Source: Nostoc sp. GT001
GTDB taxonomy: Bacteria > Cyanobacteriota > Cyanobacteriia > Cyanobacteriales > Nostocaceae
Length of the DNA: 32,898 nt
Direction: 5' to 3'
Assembly: GCF_030382115.1 (NCBI RefSeq)
Contig: NZ_JAUDRJ010000003.1
Coordinates: 4,233,740-4,266,637, forward strand
Every line of letters starts with the position of its first letter. Within the stretch, counting starts at the first letter, position 1. The notes under the pieces were generated by a model that was not told the origin of the DNA, did not search any database, and worked only from the letters and a program-made list of their open reading frames with translations. A program made the translations under genes and the position numbers. This document shows positions 15,983 through 23,875 of the stretch, in pieces.

Positions 15983-16080
15983 ACTCATTACTCATTACTC
16001 ATTACTCATTACTCATTACTCATTACTCATTACTCATTACTCATTACTCATTACTCATTACTCATTACTCATTACTCATT
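15983..16080. repeat. Fourteen perfect ACTCATT heptamer repeats
   Basis: Positions 15983-16080 are exactly 14 uninterrupted copies of ACTCATT (98 bases). The array starts 10 bases after the stop of the four-helix-bundle gene and ends 4 bases past the stop of the SpoIIE-type phosphatase gene on the other strand. Perfect copies suggest recent expansion or ongoing length change. Confidence 0.95.
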
Positions 16081-16084
16081 TGCC

Positions 16085-17092
16085 TTAACTGCCCATTCCT
16101 TTCGCAACTAACACCGTAACATCGTCCCGCTCTCGGTAAAAGTCTCGGTATAGCACACCTGCAATCAGGCTGGGATGTTTTTGCATCAAGCCGGGATAAC
16201 GAGCAATCTGCCACTTAGCGCCTAATCCGTCAGAATGCATAATTAAAATTCCGTTGGCATACCAGGGATAGCTAAACTCTTGAATTTTGCGGATTTCATG
16301 TCCGACCGTGCCATTGTGAGATAGCAGATGACGATGCTCAGTAAAGGAGAAAATGCTAGCAGCGATGTTGCCAATTCCAGCAAAGCGGACAGACTGTTGT
16401 TCAAAGTCGATTTCGGCAATGGCAAGTACTGCCCCTCGCGTACTTCGCAAGGCGGCGTGGGCAGCTTCGACGATCGCACCCGGAGAACGATGATGATGTT
16501 CTTGAAAGATTCTTACGGCTGCGTCAGCAGCAGAAGCAGCCGCAGGCCCGTGCCCTAAACCATCAGCTACTAACAACAGACTACGGCAACAATCGACTTC
16601 CGATGTCCAGGTATCTCCTGAAACCTCTTCTCCTTGTTTGGGCAAACAGATTGCTCCAATTTCTAAAATCTTCTCAGGTTGATGGGGTGCTGAGTCTGTC
16701 CAGATATGGGCGAGAAGGGCTGTACCTTGGTTGGGAACGGAGTAAATTTCCAATAAACTAGAAAGGCGACGAATTGCACCCATACCATTGCCCAAGGTTC
16801 CGGCTGTGGAAAAGCCATCTTGCAAACACTCATCCACATCGACCATTCCCCGTCCTTTATCTAGCGATAAGATTTCAATGCCAACTCTGGAATCTTCCTT
16901 GAGCGATCGCAGCAACACGACTCCGCCGTGGGCGTGCTGTACCAGATTGTTCGCAATTTCTGTCACCACAATCCCAACCTTGCCCCGTTCTGTTTCTTGA
17001 AAACCGAGCCGAGTTGCTAAAGCCATCGCTACCCGTCTAGCTTCCCCAGCTTGGCTAGATTCAGTAATTGTGACGGCGACAGATTCTCTCAT
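16085..17092 (-). CDS. RsbX/SpoIIE-like serine phosphatase with fused RsbT-like ATPase domain
   Basis: A 335-residue protein. The start is the ATG at 17090-17092 with GGAA 5 bases upstream; an earlier TTG at 17110 is less likely. Residues 5-130 are a GHKL anti-sigma-kinase-like domain (EIANNL about 45-50, DKGRGM about 78-83, GTLGNGMGAIRRL about 98-110). Residues about 155-335 are a PP2C/SpoIIE phosphatase domain with the metal-binding GD (159-160), ADGLGHG (176-182) and RDDVTVLV near the end. In Bacillus, RsbX dephosphorylates RsbR and RsbS to reset the stressosome; the same role is inferred here. Unlike plain RsbX, it carries an ATPase domain, so kinase and phosphatase activities may be joined. 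It follows the RsbT-like gene with a 1-base gap. Confidence 0.85.
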   Translation of the reverse strand: MRESVAVTITESSQAGEARRVAMALATRLGFQETERGKVGIVVTEIANNLVQHAHGGVVLLRSLKEDSRVGIEILSLDKGRGMVDVDECLQDGFSTAGTLGNGMGAIRRLSSLLEIYSVPNQGTALLAHIWTDSAPHQPEKILEIGAICLPKQGEEVSGDTWTSEVDCCRSLLLVADGLGHGPAAASAADAAVRIFQEHHHRSPGAIVEAAHAALRSTRGAVLAIAEIDFEQQSVRFAGIGNIAASIFSFTEHRHLLSHNGTVGHEIRKIQEFSYPWYANGILIMHSDGLGAKWQIARYPGLMQKHPSLIAGVLYRDFYRERDDVTVLVAKGMGS

Positions 17093-17093
17093 T

Positions 17094-17498
17094 TTATTTC
17101 CATCGTACAATTATTATCCGTGTTCCTTCTCCCACCACAGACTGAATCTCAAACTCGTTGGCAAGTCGTTTGGCACCACCCAGCCCCATACCTAAGCCGT
17201 TGCCTGTGGTGAATCCATCCTTCAGCGCCAGTTCGATATCGGAAATTCCCGGCCCCCGATCTTCAAAGGTCAGTCGGAGTCCTCGTCGTCGCCCTTCCTG
17301 AAGCGTTTCTAGCTTGACTGTGCCGCCCCCTCCGTAGTCTAGGGTATTACGGGCTAACTCGCTGGCGGCGGTGATAATTTTAGTTTGGTCTACTAAGTTA
17401 AAGCCAATTTCCACGGCCAGCTGGCGCACAGACTGCCGAACTAAAACTACATCTATAGAAGATTGAATGTTAATCGTTTCAGTCTTCTCCATCATCAT
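17094..17498 (-). CDS. RsbT-like switch serine/threonine kinase
   Basis: A 134-residue protein, almost exactly the size of B. subtilis RsbT (133). The start is one of three consecutive ATG codons (17498, 17495, 17492) inside the end of the RsbS-like gene with GGGG upstream; a TTG at 17576 would add a non-homologous tail. GHKL motifs are SELARN (46-51), DRGPGI (80-85) and GLGMGLGGAKRL (101-112). RsbT phosphorylates RsbS and RsbR in the stressosome and is then released to activate a partner. It overlaps the RsbS-like gene by 20 bases, which points to translational coupling. No RsbU- or sigma-B-like gene is in the window, so the output partner is probably one of the hybrid kinases or the fused phosphatase. 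Confidence 0.88.
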   Translation of the reverse strand: MMMEKTETINIQSSIDVVLVRQSVRQLAVEIGFNLVDQTKIITAASELARNTLDYGGGGTVKLETLQEGRRRGLRLTFEDRGPGISDIELALKDGFTTGNGLGMGLGGAKRLANEFEIQSVVGEGTRIIIVRWK

Positions 17499-17892
17499 CT
17501 GCACCCCATTTAGTGGCAGTGATTTGATTTGTGGTTTCATTGAATGACGAGCGCAACAATGCCATACCCTTTTCAACGTTTAGGGCAGTGCGAATACCCG
17601 TCAGCGATAGCCCCAATTCCACTAGAGTAATTGCCACAGCAGGCTGCATCCCGACGACAACAGTCTCAGTATCCAGCACCCTTGATATTCTGGCAATGTT
17701 GGCTAAAATCCTACCAATGAAAGAATCAACAATCTCTAATCCCGAAATATCGATCAGGACACCGTGAGTGTGAGTTTGAGTGATCAGGTTTGTCAGGTCT
17801 TCTTGTAGCGTCATGGCAAGGTGATCGTGCATATCTACTTGGATTGTCACAAGTAGAAAATTGCCCATTTTAAGTATAGGAATGCGTTCCAT
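17479..17892 (-). CDS. RsbS-like STAS stressosome scaffold protein
   Basis: A 137-residue single-domain STAS protein. It starts at ATG 17890-17892 with GGAAG about 5 bases upstream. It closely follows the RsbS pattern: IPILKMGNFLLVTIQVD (4-20), then IDISGLEIVDSFIGRILANI (47-66) with S57 at the site phosphorylated in RsbS (S59 in B. subtilis), then VVVGMQPAVAITLVELGL (78-95) and GIRTALNVEKG. RsbS with RsbR builds the stressosome core that holds RsbT. The acidic tail (ADDDGED) overlaps the next gene. It lies 13 bases after the RsbR-like gene. Confidence 0.9.
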   Translation of the reverse strand: MERIPILKMGNFLLVTIQVDMHDHLAMTLQEDLTNLITQTHTHGVLIDISGLEIVDSFIGRILANIARISRVLDTETVVVGMQPAVAITLVELGLSLTGIRTALNVEKGMALLRSSFNETTNQITATKWGADDDGED

Positions 17893-17905
17893 TGCTTTCT
17901 TCCAG

Positions 17906-18784
17906 CTATTTGGATTGAGAGCGGGTAATGGTTGTTCCCAACCGTTTTAGCGCCGTCAGAAAGGCATCGGCTAAGGTTGCTTTTGTGACTACATTTGTCA
18001 AATCAATGCCGAGATAGACGATTGTTTGGGCAATTTGAGGACGAATGCCACTGATCATACAATCGGCTCCCATGAGACGGGCGGCAGTAATAGTCTTGAG
18101 CAGATGTTGAGCAGTCAGGGTATCGACAGTGGGAACCCCGGTAATATCAATAATGGCAACTTCTGAACTGGTTTCGACAATCTTCTGCAATAACAACTCC
18201 ATCATCATTTGAGTCCGGGTACTATCCAGAGTACCGATTATCGGCAATGCCAAAATTCCCTCCCAGAGTTTAACCACTGGGGTAGACAGCTCCATCAACT
18301 CTTCCTGCTGCCGCAAAATCACCTCTTCCCGCGTCTTTTGATAGACTTCAACGGTCAGCAATCCTAGCTGATCGAGTAAGTTTGTGGCTAGCCAGATATT
18401 TTCACCCAACTCAATGGGGTCTTTCAATTGCTGACGCATTCGGTTGAAGAGGGGTTGCTTGAACGAAAAGACGAATGTAGCCGTTTCTGAGGGTGTGAAA
18501 CCATTTTGCGATCGCGATCGAGAAATGCTGTTGAGCATCTCCCGCATATCTTGCCATGTCGCTGTCTGAATATTGGTAAAGTTGCCCTGCCCAACGGCAA
18601 TCCGAAACAAACTAAGGAATTCCCGGCACTCCTCCTTTAGCTGTGCTTCTTTAATCAAGCCTCTCCGAATATTCACAGTGGCTAGTTCTTGAGTCCACTC
18701 CGACAGCAAGTCTGCCTCGAAGGTTTCTAATATCTCTGATATCTTACTTTCGCTCATCGTTTCTTTGAGGGCAACCGCTTTCAT
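17906..18784 (-). CDS. RsbR-like stressosome protein (RsbRD N-domain + STAS)
   Basis: A 292-residue protein and the first gene of the stressosome-like operon. Residues 10-150 form an all-helical RsbRD-type sensory domain (SESKISEILETFEADLL at the start). The STAS domain is about 163-282, with PIIGTLDSTR (181-190), IIDITGVPTVDTLTAQHLL (211-229) and GIRPQIAQTIVYLGIDL. T185 and T222 occupy the two threonines phosphorylated by RsbT in B. subtilis RsbR (T171 and T205). The signal sensed is unknown: the N-domain shows no heme or flavin motif I can identify. Start: ATG 18784 as given, or the ATG nine codons later (18755-18757), which matches the family start better. A palindromic heptamer array lies 40 bases upstream. 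Confidence 0.88.
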   Translation of the reverse strand: MKAVALKETMSESKISEILETFEADLLSEWTQELATVNIRRGLIKEAQLKEECREFLSLFRIAVGQGNFTNIQTATWQDMREMLNSISRSRSQNGFTPSETATFVFSFKQPLFNRMRQQLKDPIELGENIWLATNLLDQLGLLTVEVYQKTREEVILRQQEELMELSTPVVKLWEGILALPIIGTLDSTRTQMMMELLLQKIVETSSEVAIIDITGVPTVDTLTAQHLLKTITAARLMGADCMISGIRPQIAQTIVYLGIDLTNVVTKATLADAFLTALKRLGTTITRSQSK

Positions 18785-18824
18785 TAGTTCAAAATCAGTG
18801 TATGACGATTCAGCCCCAAATTAG

Positions 18825-18900
18825 ATGAGTAATGAGTAATGAGTAATGAGTAATGAGTAATGAGTAATGGGTATTTACTTATTACTCATTACTCATTACT
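18825..18900. repeat. Palindromic heptamer array (ATGAGTA then ATTACTC)
   Basis: Six perfect ATGAGTA units and one ATGGGTA (18825-18873) are followed by inverted ATTACTC/ATTACTT units up to 18900, so the array can fold into a long hairpin. Its centre TAATGGGTATTTACT is the reverse complement of the sequence at the end of the array at 15382-15440. It lies between the RsbR-like start and the DUF202 gene, whose last codons and stop it supplies. Confidence 0.9.
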
Positions 18901-19440
18901 TAATAAATGCGAAGAATAACTTTTCCCACTGCAAATTTTACTCCTCTTAGATTGGAAAGGATTGTGCATGAATTTTTGACCCCTAAAAAGGTACAAAGTC
19001 AACACACTCCCCTTTCGGGACTGTGGTTGACTTGGAACCGGAGAACGAGAAGGTACTTTATCGCGCCATAGGAGCAAAGGAAGACAGAGAAGCCCCAAAA
19101 TAATTACTACTCCAGTCATGATCCAAACCATTAACCTATTTGGTCTATAGTTCCCTCCTTCAATTTGCCAGAAAACTTGGTTGTATCGCCATGCAGCTAA
19201 GGCAATAGTCGAAATTCCACAAATTACCAAAGCAACACCCAAATTTTCCGAGTTGGATAATTGATGTAATGGAGGTTCTTGCTGGGTAATAGCAAGATTC
19301 AACTGGCGCAGAAATATGCCAAATCGGGCGATCGCAAAACCAAAGCCAATCAATGCAATAGAAGTGCGTAGCCAAGCCAGAAAGGTACGTTCATTCGCTT
19401 GATGCTCCCTTTGACGGTCAATTTTCGGTGTTTTATCCAT
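18889..19440 (-). CDS. DUF202 (YidH-type) membrane protein with aberrant C-terminal tail
   Basis: A 183-residue protein. The first 125 residues match DUF202: REHQANERTFLAWLRTSIALIGFG (about 11-34) with the conserved NERTFLAWLRT block, and three membrane helices at about 27-46, 67-84 and 103-124. After LLLWRD the next 57 residues (from KVPSRSP onward) look unlike the family, are basic and low-complexity, and the last five residues plus the stop come from the heptamer array. The ancestral protein probably ended near residue 125-135, and the tail is read-through after an indel or repeat insertion. Function of the family is unknown. The start ATG ends at 19440. It diverges from msrA, with 166 bases between. 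Confidence 0.75.
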   Translation of the reverse strand: MDKTPKIDRQREHQANERTFLAWLRTSIALIGFGFAIARFGIFLRQLNLAITQQEPPLHQLSNSENLGVALVICGISTIALAAWRYNQVFWQIEGGNYRPNRLMVWIMTGVVIILGLLCLPLLLWRDKVPSRSPVPSQPQSRKGSVLTLYLFRGQKFMHNPFQSKRSKICSGKSYSSHLLSNE

Positions 19441-19606
19441 AATTATCTTCTGAGGCTAACAGGACTTACGCAACTGGCACAATTGCCTTTGATGCGGCGA
19501 AAGCGCACCTTCAATATCAGCAAAGTATTAATACTTACAGCCCAAGCGATCGCTAGAATCTTTAGAATAGTAAATAAGGTAAAGATATATATCAGAGTCA
19601 AAATCA

Positions 19607-20275
19607 ATGGGACTATTCGGATTTGGCAAAAAGTCAGTTATGCCTACACCTGAAGAAGCTTTGTCAGGAAGGGCACAATCTATGTCAGTACCCGCCGCTC
19701 ATTATGTCAACAAGAATCCTTTAAAACCTCCTTTTCCCGATGGATTAGAGAAGGCAATTTTTGGTTTGGGTTGTTTTTGGGGTGCAGAACGCAAATTCTG
19801 GCAACTTAAAGGAGTTTACACTACCGCAGTCGGTTATGCTGCTGGTTTAACACCCAACCCTACTTATGAAGAGGTATGTAGTGGGCGCACTGGTCACAAT
19901 GAAGTGGTGTTGGTTGTGTTTGATCCCAAAGTGATTAGTTATGCCGAATTGCTGAAAGTCTTTTGGGAAAGCCACAATCCTACCCAAGGGATGCGTCAAG
20001 GTAATGATGCTGGCACTCAATACCGTTCGGGAATTTATGTATATTCCGAAAATCAAAAGCAGCTAGCAGAAGCATCGCGGGAAGCTTATCAGCAAGCCCT
20101 CAACAGTGCAGGTTATGGCAAGATTACTACAGAAATCTTGGATGCGCCGGAATTTTACTACGCTGAAGCTTACCATCAGCAATACCTGGCTAAAAATCCC
20201 AACGGGTATTGTGGTTTGGGAGGGACAAATGTTTCTTGTCCCGTAGGTGTAGTTGAATCGCAAGTTAGTAGTTAG
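19607..20275 (+). CDS. msrA: Peptide methionine sulfoxide reductase A
   Basis: A 222-residue MsrA that reduces the S-epimer of methionine sulfoxide in proteins, using thioredoxin. The catalytic cysteine is C56 in the signature GCFWGAE (55-61). Resolving cysteines are C202 and C211 in [16 protein letters not shown]. The conserved GHNEVV (96-101), [18 protein letters not shown] and YHQQYL blocks are present. An N-terminal extension of about 45 residues is usual for cyanobacterial forms. No signal peptide, so it is cytosolic. It starts at ATG 19607 without a strong ribosome binding site and is transcribed alone. Confidence 0.95.
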   Translation: MGLFGFGKKSVMPTPEEALSGRAQSMSVPAAHYVNKNPLKPPFPDGLEKAIFGLGCFWGAERKFWQLKGVYTTAVGYAAGLTPNPTYEEVCSGRTGHNEVVLVVFDPKVISYAELLKVFWESHNPTQGMRQGNDAGTQYRSGIYVYSENQKQLAEASREAYQQALNSAGYGKITTEILDAPEFYYAEAYHQQYLAKNPNGYCGLGGTNVSCPVGVVESQVSS

Positions 20276-20283
20276 AAGGAAGC

Positions 20284-20376
20284 GGGAGGGCAGAGGGGCA
20301 GGGGGCAGGGGGCAGGGGGCAGAGGGCAGAGGGGCAGGGGAGAATAAACAATACCAATGCCCAATACCCAATGCCC
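20284..20376. repeat. G-rich GGGGCAG-type array followed by AATGCCC heptamers
   Basis: From 20284 to about 20342 the sequence is a run of G-tract repeats (GGGGCAG/GGGGGCA and variants). From 20349 to 20376 there are CAATACC, AATGCCC, AATACCC and AATGCCC units. Both are heptamer-type repeats of the STRR class. They separate the convergent msrA and kinase genes. Confidence 0.8.
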
Positions 20377-20378
20377 TA

Positions 20379-21572
20379 CTAAAATGCAGATTGGAGTAAA
20401 GCGATCGCTCGAATCCACAACATAATACTAATAGGCGCTCCCAGGAGAATACCAGCGATCGCCCAGCCTCTCTGATGGGCTTTGAATTGTTCAATACTGC
20501 GCCACTGCCTACTTTTCCAAGCCCATTCATTGCCTTTTGCACCGAGTGCGATCGCCATTATCCACCAAGCATTAGGTACAAAACAGAATAAACCATACCA
20601 TACTTGATTCGGCCACATCCACAACCAAGGCATCAGAAAAGCGCCCCAATTCCAACCAAGAATTTCCTCTGGGACTGTTTCATTGTGATTATTGATCCCG
20701 CATCCAGAATTGTTGATTATTTCTTTTAACGGCAAAAGCTGATTCTTATTTGCAGATTTGACAGTCAGTCCCGATTTGAGAGCATTTAATGCTTGACTGG
20801 CACTAGTAAATCTTTGTTCGGGAGCGGGTTCTATCAACTTTTGTAGCCAACTAACAAAACTGGGACTCAAGTTAACTCGGTCTGTAAATTGTAGTCGCAA
20901 ATCTTGCTGGGGTAAATCAGAGGGGGAAGTTCCAGTGAGCAAATGAATCAAAGTCGCTCCCAGTGCATATAAGTCTGAAGCCGCAACAGCTCGACCACCA
21001 AATTGTTCCATCGGGGCATAACCATAAGTACCGACAACGGTAAAAGTAACGCCTTCTCTTGCCGCTTTGTCTTGAACTGCGCCAAAATCAACCAAATAAA
21101 TCCGATTATCGTCGCCCCAGATTAAATTACTCGGTTTAATATCTCTATGCAACACTCCAGGATTCAATTCATGTAGATAGGTGAGAATATTTAAAACCTC
21201 AACAGCAATTTTTCTCGCTCGCTTTTCACTAAACCTTTGGCCAGCAGCAAGTTTTTCTTTAAGCGACTCACCAGGAATATATTCTTGGATTAAGGCAAAC
21301 CAAAGTGTGCGATCGTCGATACAAAAATAATCTATATATCGAGGGATGCGGGGATGATTTAGCTGCTTAAGAATTTGTGCTTCCCTCTCAAAAAGTTTCA
21401 GGTCATCCCACTGTACAGTACCGCCAAAGGCCAAAAGTTTGACCACAACGATAGAATTTTCGCCATCAGAGGCTTGTAAATCCAATGCTTGCCAAGTTTG
21501 GCGAATTCCATTGTTGCCGAGTTGCCGTTGAATTTGATAACGGTCTTGTAATATCTGTTCTGGTTGCAGCAT
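20379..21572 (-). CDS. Membrane-anchored eukaryotic-type Ser/Thr protein kinase
   Basis: A 397-residue protein. The kinase domain is about 12-265: glycine loop QLGNNGIRQTW (17-27, with only one glycine kept), K45 in VVVKLL, E64 in the C-helix, HRDIKPSN (142-149, catalytic D144), DFG (162-164) and GTYGYAPMEQ. After a linker, residues about 305-397 form a hydrophobic C-terminal module with GWNWGAFLMPWLWMWPNQVW, a basic loop (GNEWAWKSRQW) and a last helix, so the protein is membrane-bound at its C-terminus. It probably belongs to the cyanobacterial SpkB/SpkD-like kinases without a pentapeptide part; the substrate is unknown. The ATG ends at 21572 with AGGTG nearby. Confidence 0.88.
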   Translation of the reverse strand: MLQPEQILQDRYQIQRQLGNNGIRQTWQALDLQASDGENSIVVVKLLAFGGTVQWDDLKLFEREAQILKQLNHPRIPRYIDYFCIDDRTLWFALIQEYIPGESLKEKLAAGQRFSEKRARKIAVEVLNILTYLHELNPGVLHRDIKPSNLIWGDDNRIYLVDFGAVQDKAAREGVTFTVVGTYGYAPMEQFGGRAVAASDLYALGATLIHLLTGTSPSDLPQQDLRLQFTDRVNLSPSFVSWLQKLIEPAPEQRFTSASQALNALKSGLTVKSANKNQLLPLKEIINNSGCGINNHNETVPEEILGWNWGAFLMPWLWMWPNQVWYGLFCFVPNAWWIMAIALGAKGNEWAWKSRQWRSIEQFKAHQRGWAIAGILLGAPISIMLWIRAIALLQSAF

Positions 21573-21678
21573 CTTACACCTGCTGGCAATTTACGTTGAT
21601 TTAATTCCCTTATATTCAAGGATAGTCATTATCTACAGAAACTGTCAGAGCATTAGATGCAGAATGTGAGTTTGTAGG

Positions 21679-22740
21679 TTACAGATAATTTTTGCGATAG
21701 TAAGCTTGATATTCCGCAGACAGCAGAGGTTCCCACCAATCACGATGATTGAGATACCATTCAACTGTTAAACGTAAACCCTCAGTAATTGTTACTGAAG
21801 GCGTCCAACCAAGCTGAGTTTTAATTTTGTTTGCATTAATTGCATATCTGCGATCGTGTCCCTGTCTATCCTTAACAAAAGTAATCAATTGCTTTGCTGG
21901 ATGTATAGGTAAATCAGGTGATAATTCATCCATCAACTGGCACAAAAGCTGTACGAGGTTAATATTTTCCACCTCATTGTTGCCACCTATATTGTATGTT
22001 TCTCCTGGTAGACCATGATTGATTACTACATCTAAAGCACGGCAATGATCGCCCACATAAAGCCAATCGCGTACATTTTTCCCATCACCATAAACAGGTA
22101 ATGGTTTCCCGATCAAAGTGTTGATACACATCAGAGGAATTAGCTTTTCGGGAAACTGATAAGGGCCATAATTATTAGAGCAATTTGTGATAATGGTTGG
22201 AAGTTGATAAGTATGATAATAAGCACGCACTAAATGATCGCTACCCGCTTTTGAAGCTGAATAGGGACTATTAGGAGCGTAGGCTGTCGTTTCACAAAAA
22301 GCTGCGTCATCTGCGCCCAGGCTACCGTAGACTTCATCAGTAGAAACGTGCAGGAAACGATAATCAGATGGCTGTGCTTTCGCCTCCCAATGTTGCCGAA
22401 AAGCTTCCAGCAGCGTGAAAGTTCCTACCACATTAGTTTGCACAAAAGCAGCCGGCCCAAGAATCGAACGATCGACATGAGATTCAGCGGCAAAATGAGC
22501 GATGGTATCAATATTTTCCGTTGATAATAGGTTGTCTATGATGGTGCGATCGCAAATATCCCCCTGCACAAACCGAAAATTCTCTCTTCCCTCAACCAGC
22601 GCCAAGTTCAGACGATTTCCCGCGTATGTAAGAGCATCCAACACCACCACGCGATCGTCTGGATAAACCTGACACCAATGATGGACAAAATTCGCCCCAA
22701 TAAACCCGGCACCCCCAGTAACTAATAACCGCCGATTCAT
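21679..22740 (-). CDS. rfbB: dTDP-glucose 4,6-dehydratase
   Basis: A 353-residue short-chain dehydrogenase/reductase of full length. It converts dTDP-glucose to dTDP-4-keto-6-deoxyglucose on the way to dTDP-rhamnose and related sugars. The NAD-binding GGAGFIG lies at 9-15, HFAAESHVDRS at 82-92, the catalytic triad region is STDEVYG (133-139, T134, D135, E136) and YSASK (160-164, Y160 and K164). GPYQFPEKLIP and RDWLYVGDHC are also family blocks. AGAGGAAA lies just before the ATG. The upstream neighbour on the same strand is a glycosyltransferase 52 bases away, which fits surface-polysaccharide synthesis. No rfbA, rfbC or rfbD is in the window. Confidence 0.95.
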   Translation of the reverse strand: MNRRLLVTGGAGFIGANFVHHWCQVYPDDRVVVLDALTYAGNRLNLALVEGRENFRFVQGDICDRTIIDNLLSTENIDTIAHFAAESHVDRSILGPAAFVQTNVVGTFTLLEAFRQHWEAKAQPSDYRFLHVSTDEVYGSLGADDAAFCETTAYAPNSPYSASKAGSDHLVRAYYHTYQLPTIITNCSNNYGPYQFPEKLIPLMCINTLIGKPLPVYGDGKNVRDWLYVGDHCRALDVVINHGLPGETYNIGGNNEVENINLVQLLCQLMDELSPDLPIHPAKQLITFVKDRQGHDRRYAINANKIKTQLGWTPSVTITEGLRLTVEWYLNHRDWWEPLLSAEYQAYYRKNYL

Positions 22741-22749
22741 TCAATTTCC

Positions 22750-22785
22750 TCTCTTCTCTCTGTGATCTGTGCGCCTCTGTGGTTA
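22750..22785. repeat. CTCTGTG/GCGCCTCTGTGGTT interspersed sequence
   Basis: This stretch resembles the inside of the MITE-like element at 15473-15510 (shared blocks CTCTCTGT and GCGCCTCTG.GGTT). It lies between the glycosyltransferase and rfbB without visible terminal repeats. Confidence 0.45.
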
Positions 22786-22792
22786 GTTTCTA

Positions 22793-23788
22793 TTACTTAA
22801 AATATTTCTTCTTCAGCTTCCCATATATCTTTTGAGCGAGTAATTTCGCCATCCGTATTTTCGTCAAACTCTTAATATTAGATGGTTGCTGAATTTTGTG
22901 ATCAAAAAACTCATTTAACTCATCCAGAATAACTTGGAAACGCTTAATAATATTTTCAGTCCGATGCTCAACAAAACAATCTTCGGATAAGCTAAAAACT
23001 TCCGAAGATTCAATCACCTTGAGAATTCGTTGGACATCATATTCTTGAGAATATCCAGCAATTTTATAACAATTAAATCCAGGATCTAAGTAATCGGCTA
23101 GTCCACCGTTGACACTAGAAAATACTTGACAACCACAAGCAAGAGCTTCCATTGGTTGTAGACCAAATCCTTCACTAACGCGCTGTTGTGCCCAGTACTC
23201 AGCAGAATCATAGAGGTAAACCTTCGCTCGGTTGAATAGTCCGGGTAAATCCTCTACATAAGAATCAACAACCAATACTTTACAACGTTTTTGCAACGCC
23301 GGAATCAATTCTTTAATTAAATATTCAGAAGACTTCCGAGCTTGAACTAAAACATCAATATCCCGTTCCAATCCTAAATTTTGAAACTCATCAGAAATTT
23401 GATTTGGCAAATAATAAATCAGAGAATTGGGTGATTTTTCTCCCCAATATCCCATTGTATAGCGGCTAACAGTGATGATTGGAATACTTGCAGGTAGCCT
23501 AAATCGATAACCTGCACTATGTGCATGATAAACAACATTGTATTGCTTAAGTTTAGCCACGAGTTTAGCTATATCAAATCCCCAACTGATCACAAAAATT
23601 ACATCATTTAAATTTTGCTCTTTTAGCAAATCATCAATAAAAAGCTTATCTTTTTCCCGTTGACGGTAAGTTATAACTTCAGCACTACAGAAATTCTGAG
23701 CTAGATTAAGTGCTTTTAACTCAGCCCAAAGACCACCACAGGCAAATTTGCTATCTGTACCGGGAAGTAAGAAATAAAGTTTTCTCAT
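22793..23788 (-). CDS. Glycosyltransferase, GT-B fold (family 4-like)
   Basis: A 331-residue cytosolic glycosyltransferase. The N-terminal half has a GGLWAELKALNLA segment (18-30), as in GT-B enzymes that bind acceptors, and HAHSAGYRFR (88-97). The donor-binding C-terminal half carries EGFGLQPMEALACGC (206-220), the E-x7-E-like signature of GT4 enzymes (E206, E214). The end is basic (KIYGKLKKKYFK), which may attach to the membrane surface. The sugar donor and acceptor are unknown; the gene probably acts with rfbB in polysaccharide or lipopolysaccharide synthesis. The start is ATG at 23786-23788. Confidence 0.85.
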   Translation of the reverse strand: MRKLYFLLPGTDSKFACGGLWAELKALNLAQNFCSAEVITYRQREKDKLFIDDLLKEQNLNDVIFVISWGFDIAKLVAKLKQYNVVYHAHSAGYRFRLPASIPIITVSRYTMGYWGEKSPNSLIYYLPNQISDEFQNLGLERDIDVLVQARKSSEYLIKELIPALQKRCKVLVVDSYVEDLPGLFNRAKVYLYDSAEYWAQQRVSEGFGLQPMEALACGCQVFSSVNGGLADYLDPGFNCYKIAGYSQEYDVQRILKVIESSEVFSLSEDCFVEHRTENIIKRFQVILDELNEFFDHKIQQPSNIKSLTKIRMAKLLAQKIYGKLKKKYFK

Positions 23789-23875
23789 AATTTTTGTATG
23801 GGAGTAGGAAGTAGAGAGTGTGGAGAGATGGGGGAGAAAATTTTATTTTGTCCTCCTCATATCTTCTTGCTCTCT

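Noticed and set aside
15983..16080. Possible CRISPR array
   Set aside because: The repeats are contiguous 7-base units with no spacers, and no cas gene is in the window.
17499..17576. TTG start giving 26 more residues to the RsbT-like protein
   Set aside because: The ATG triplet at 17498 gives the normal RsbT length and an overlap start typical of coupled genes.
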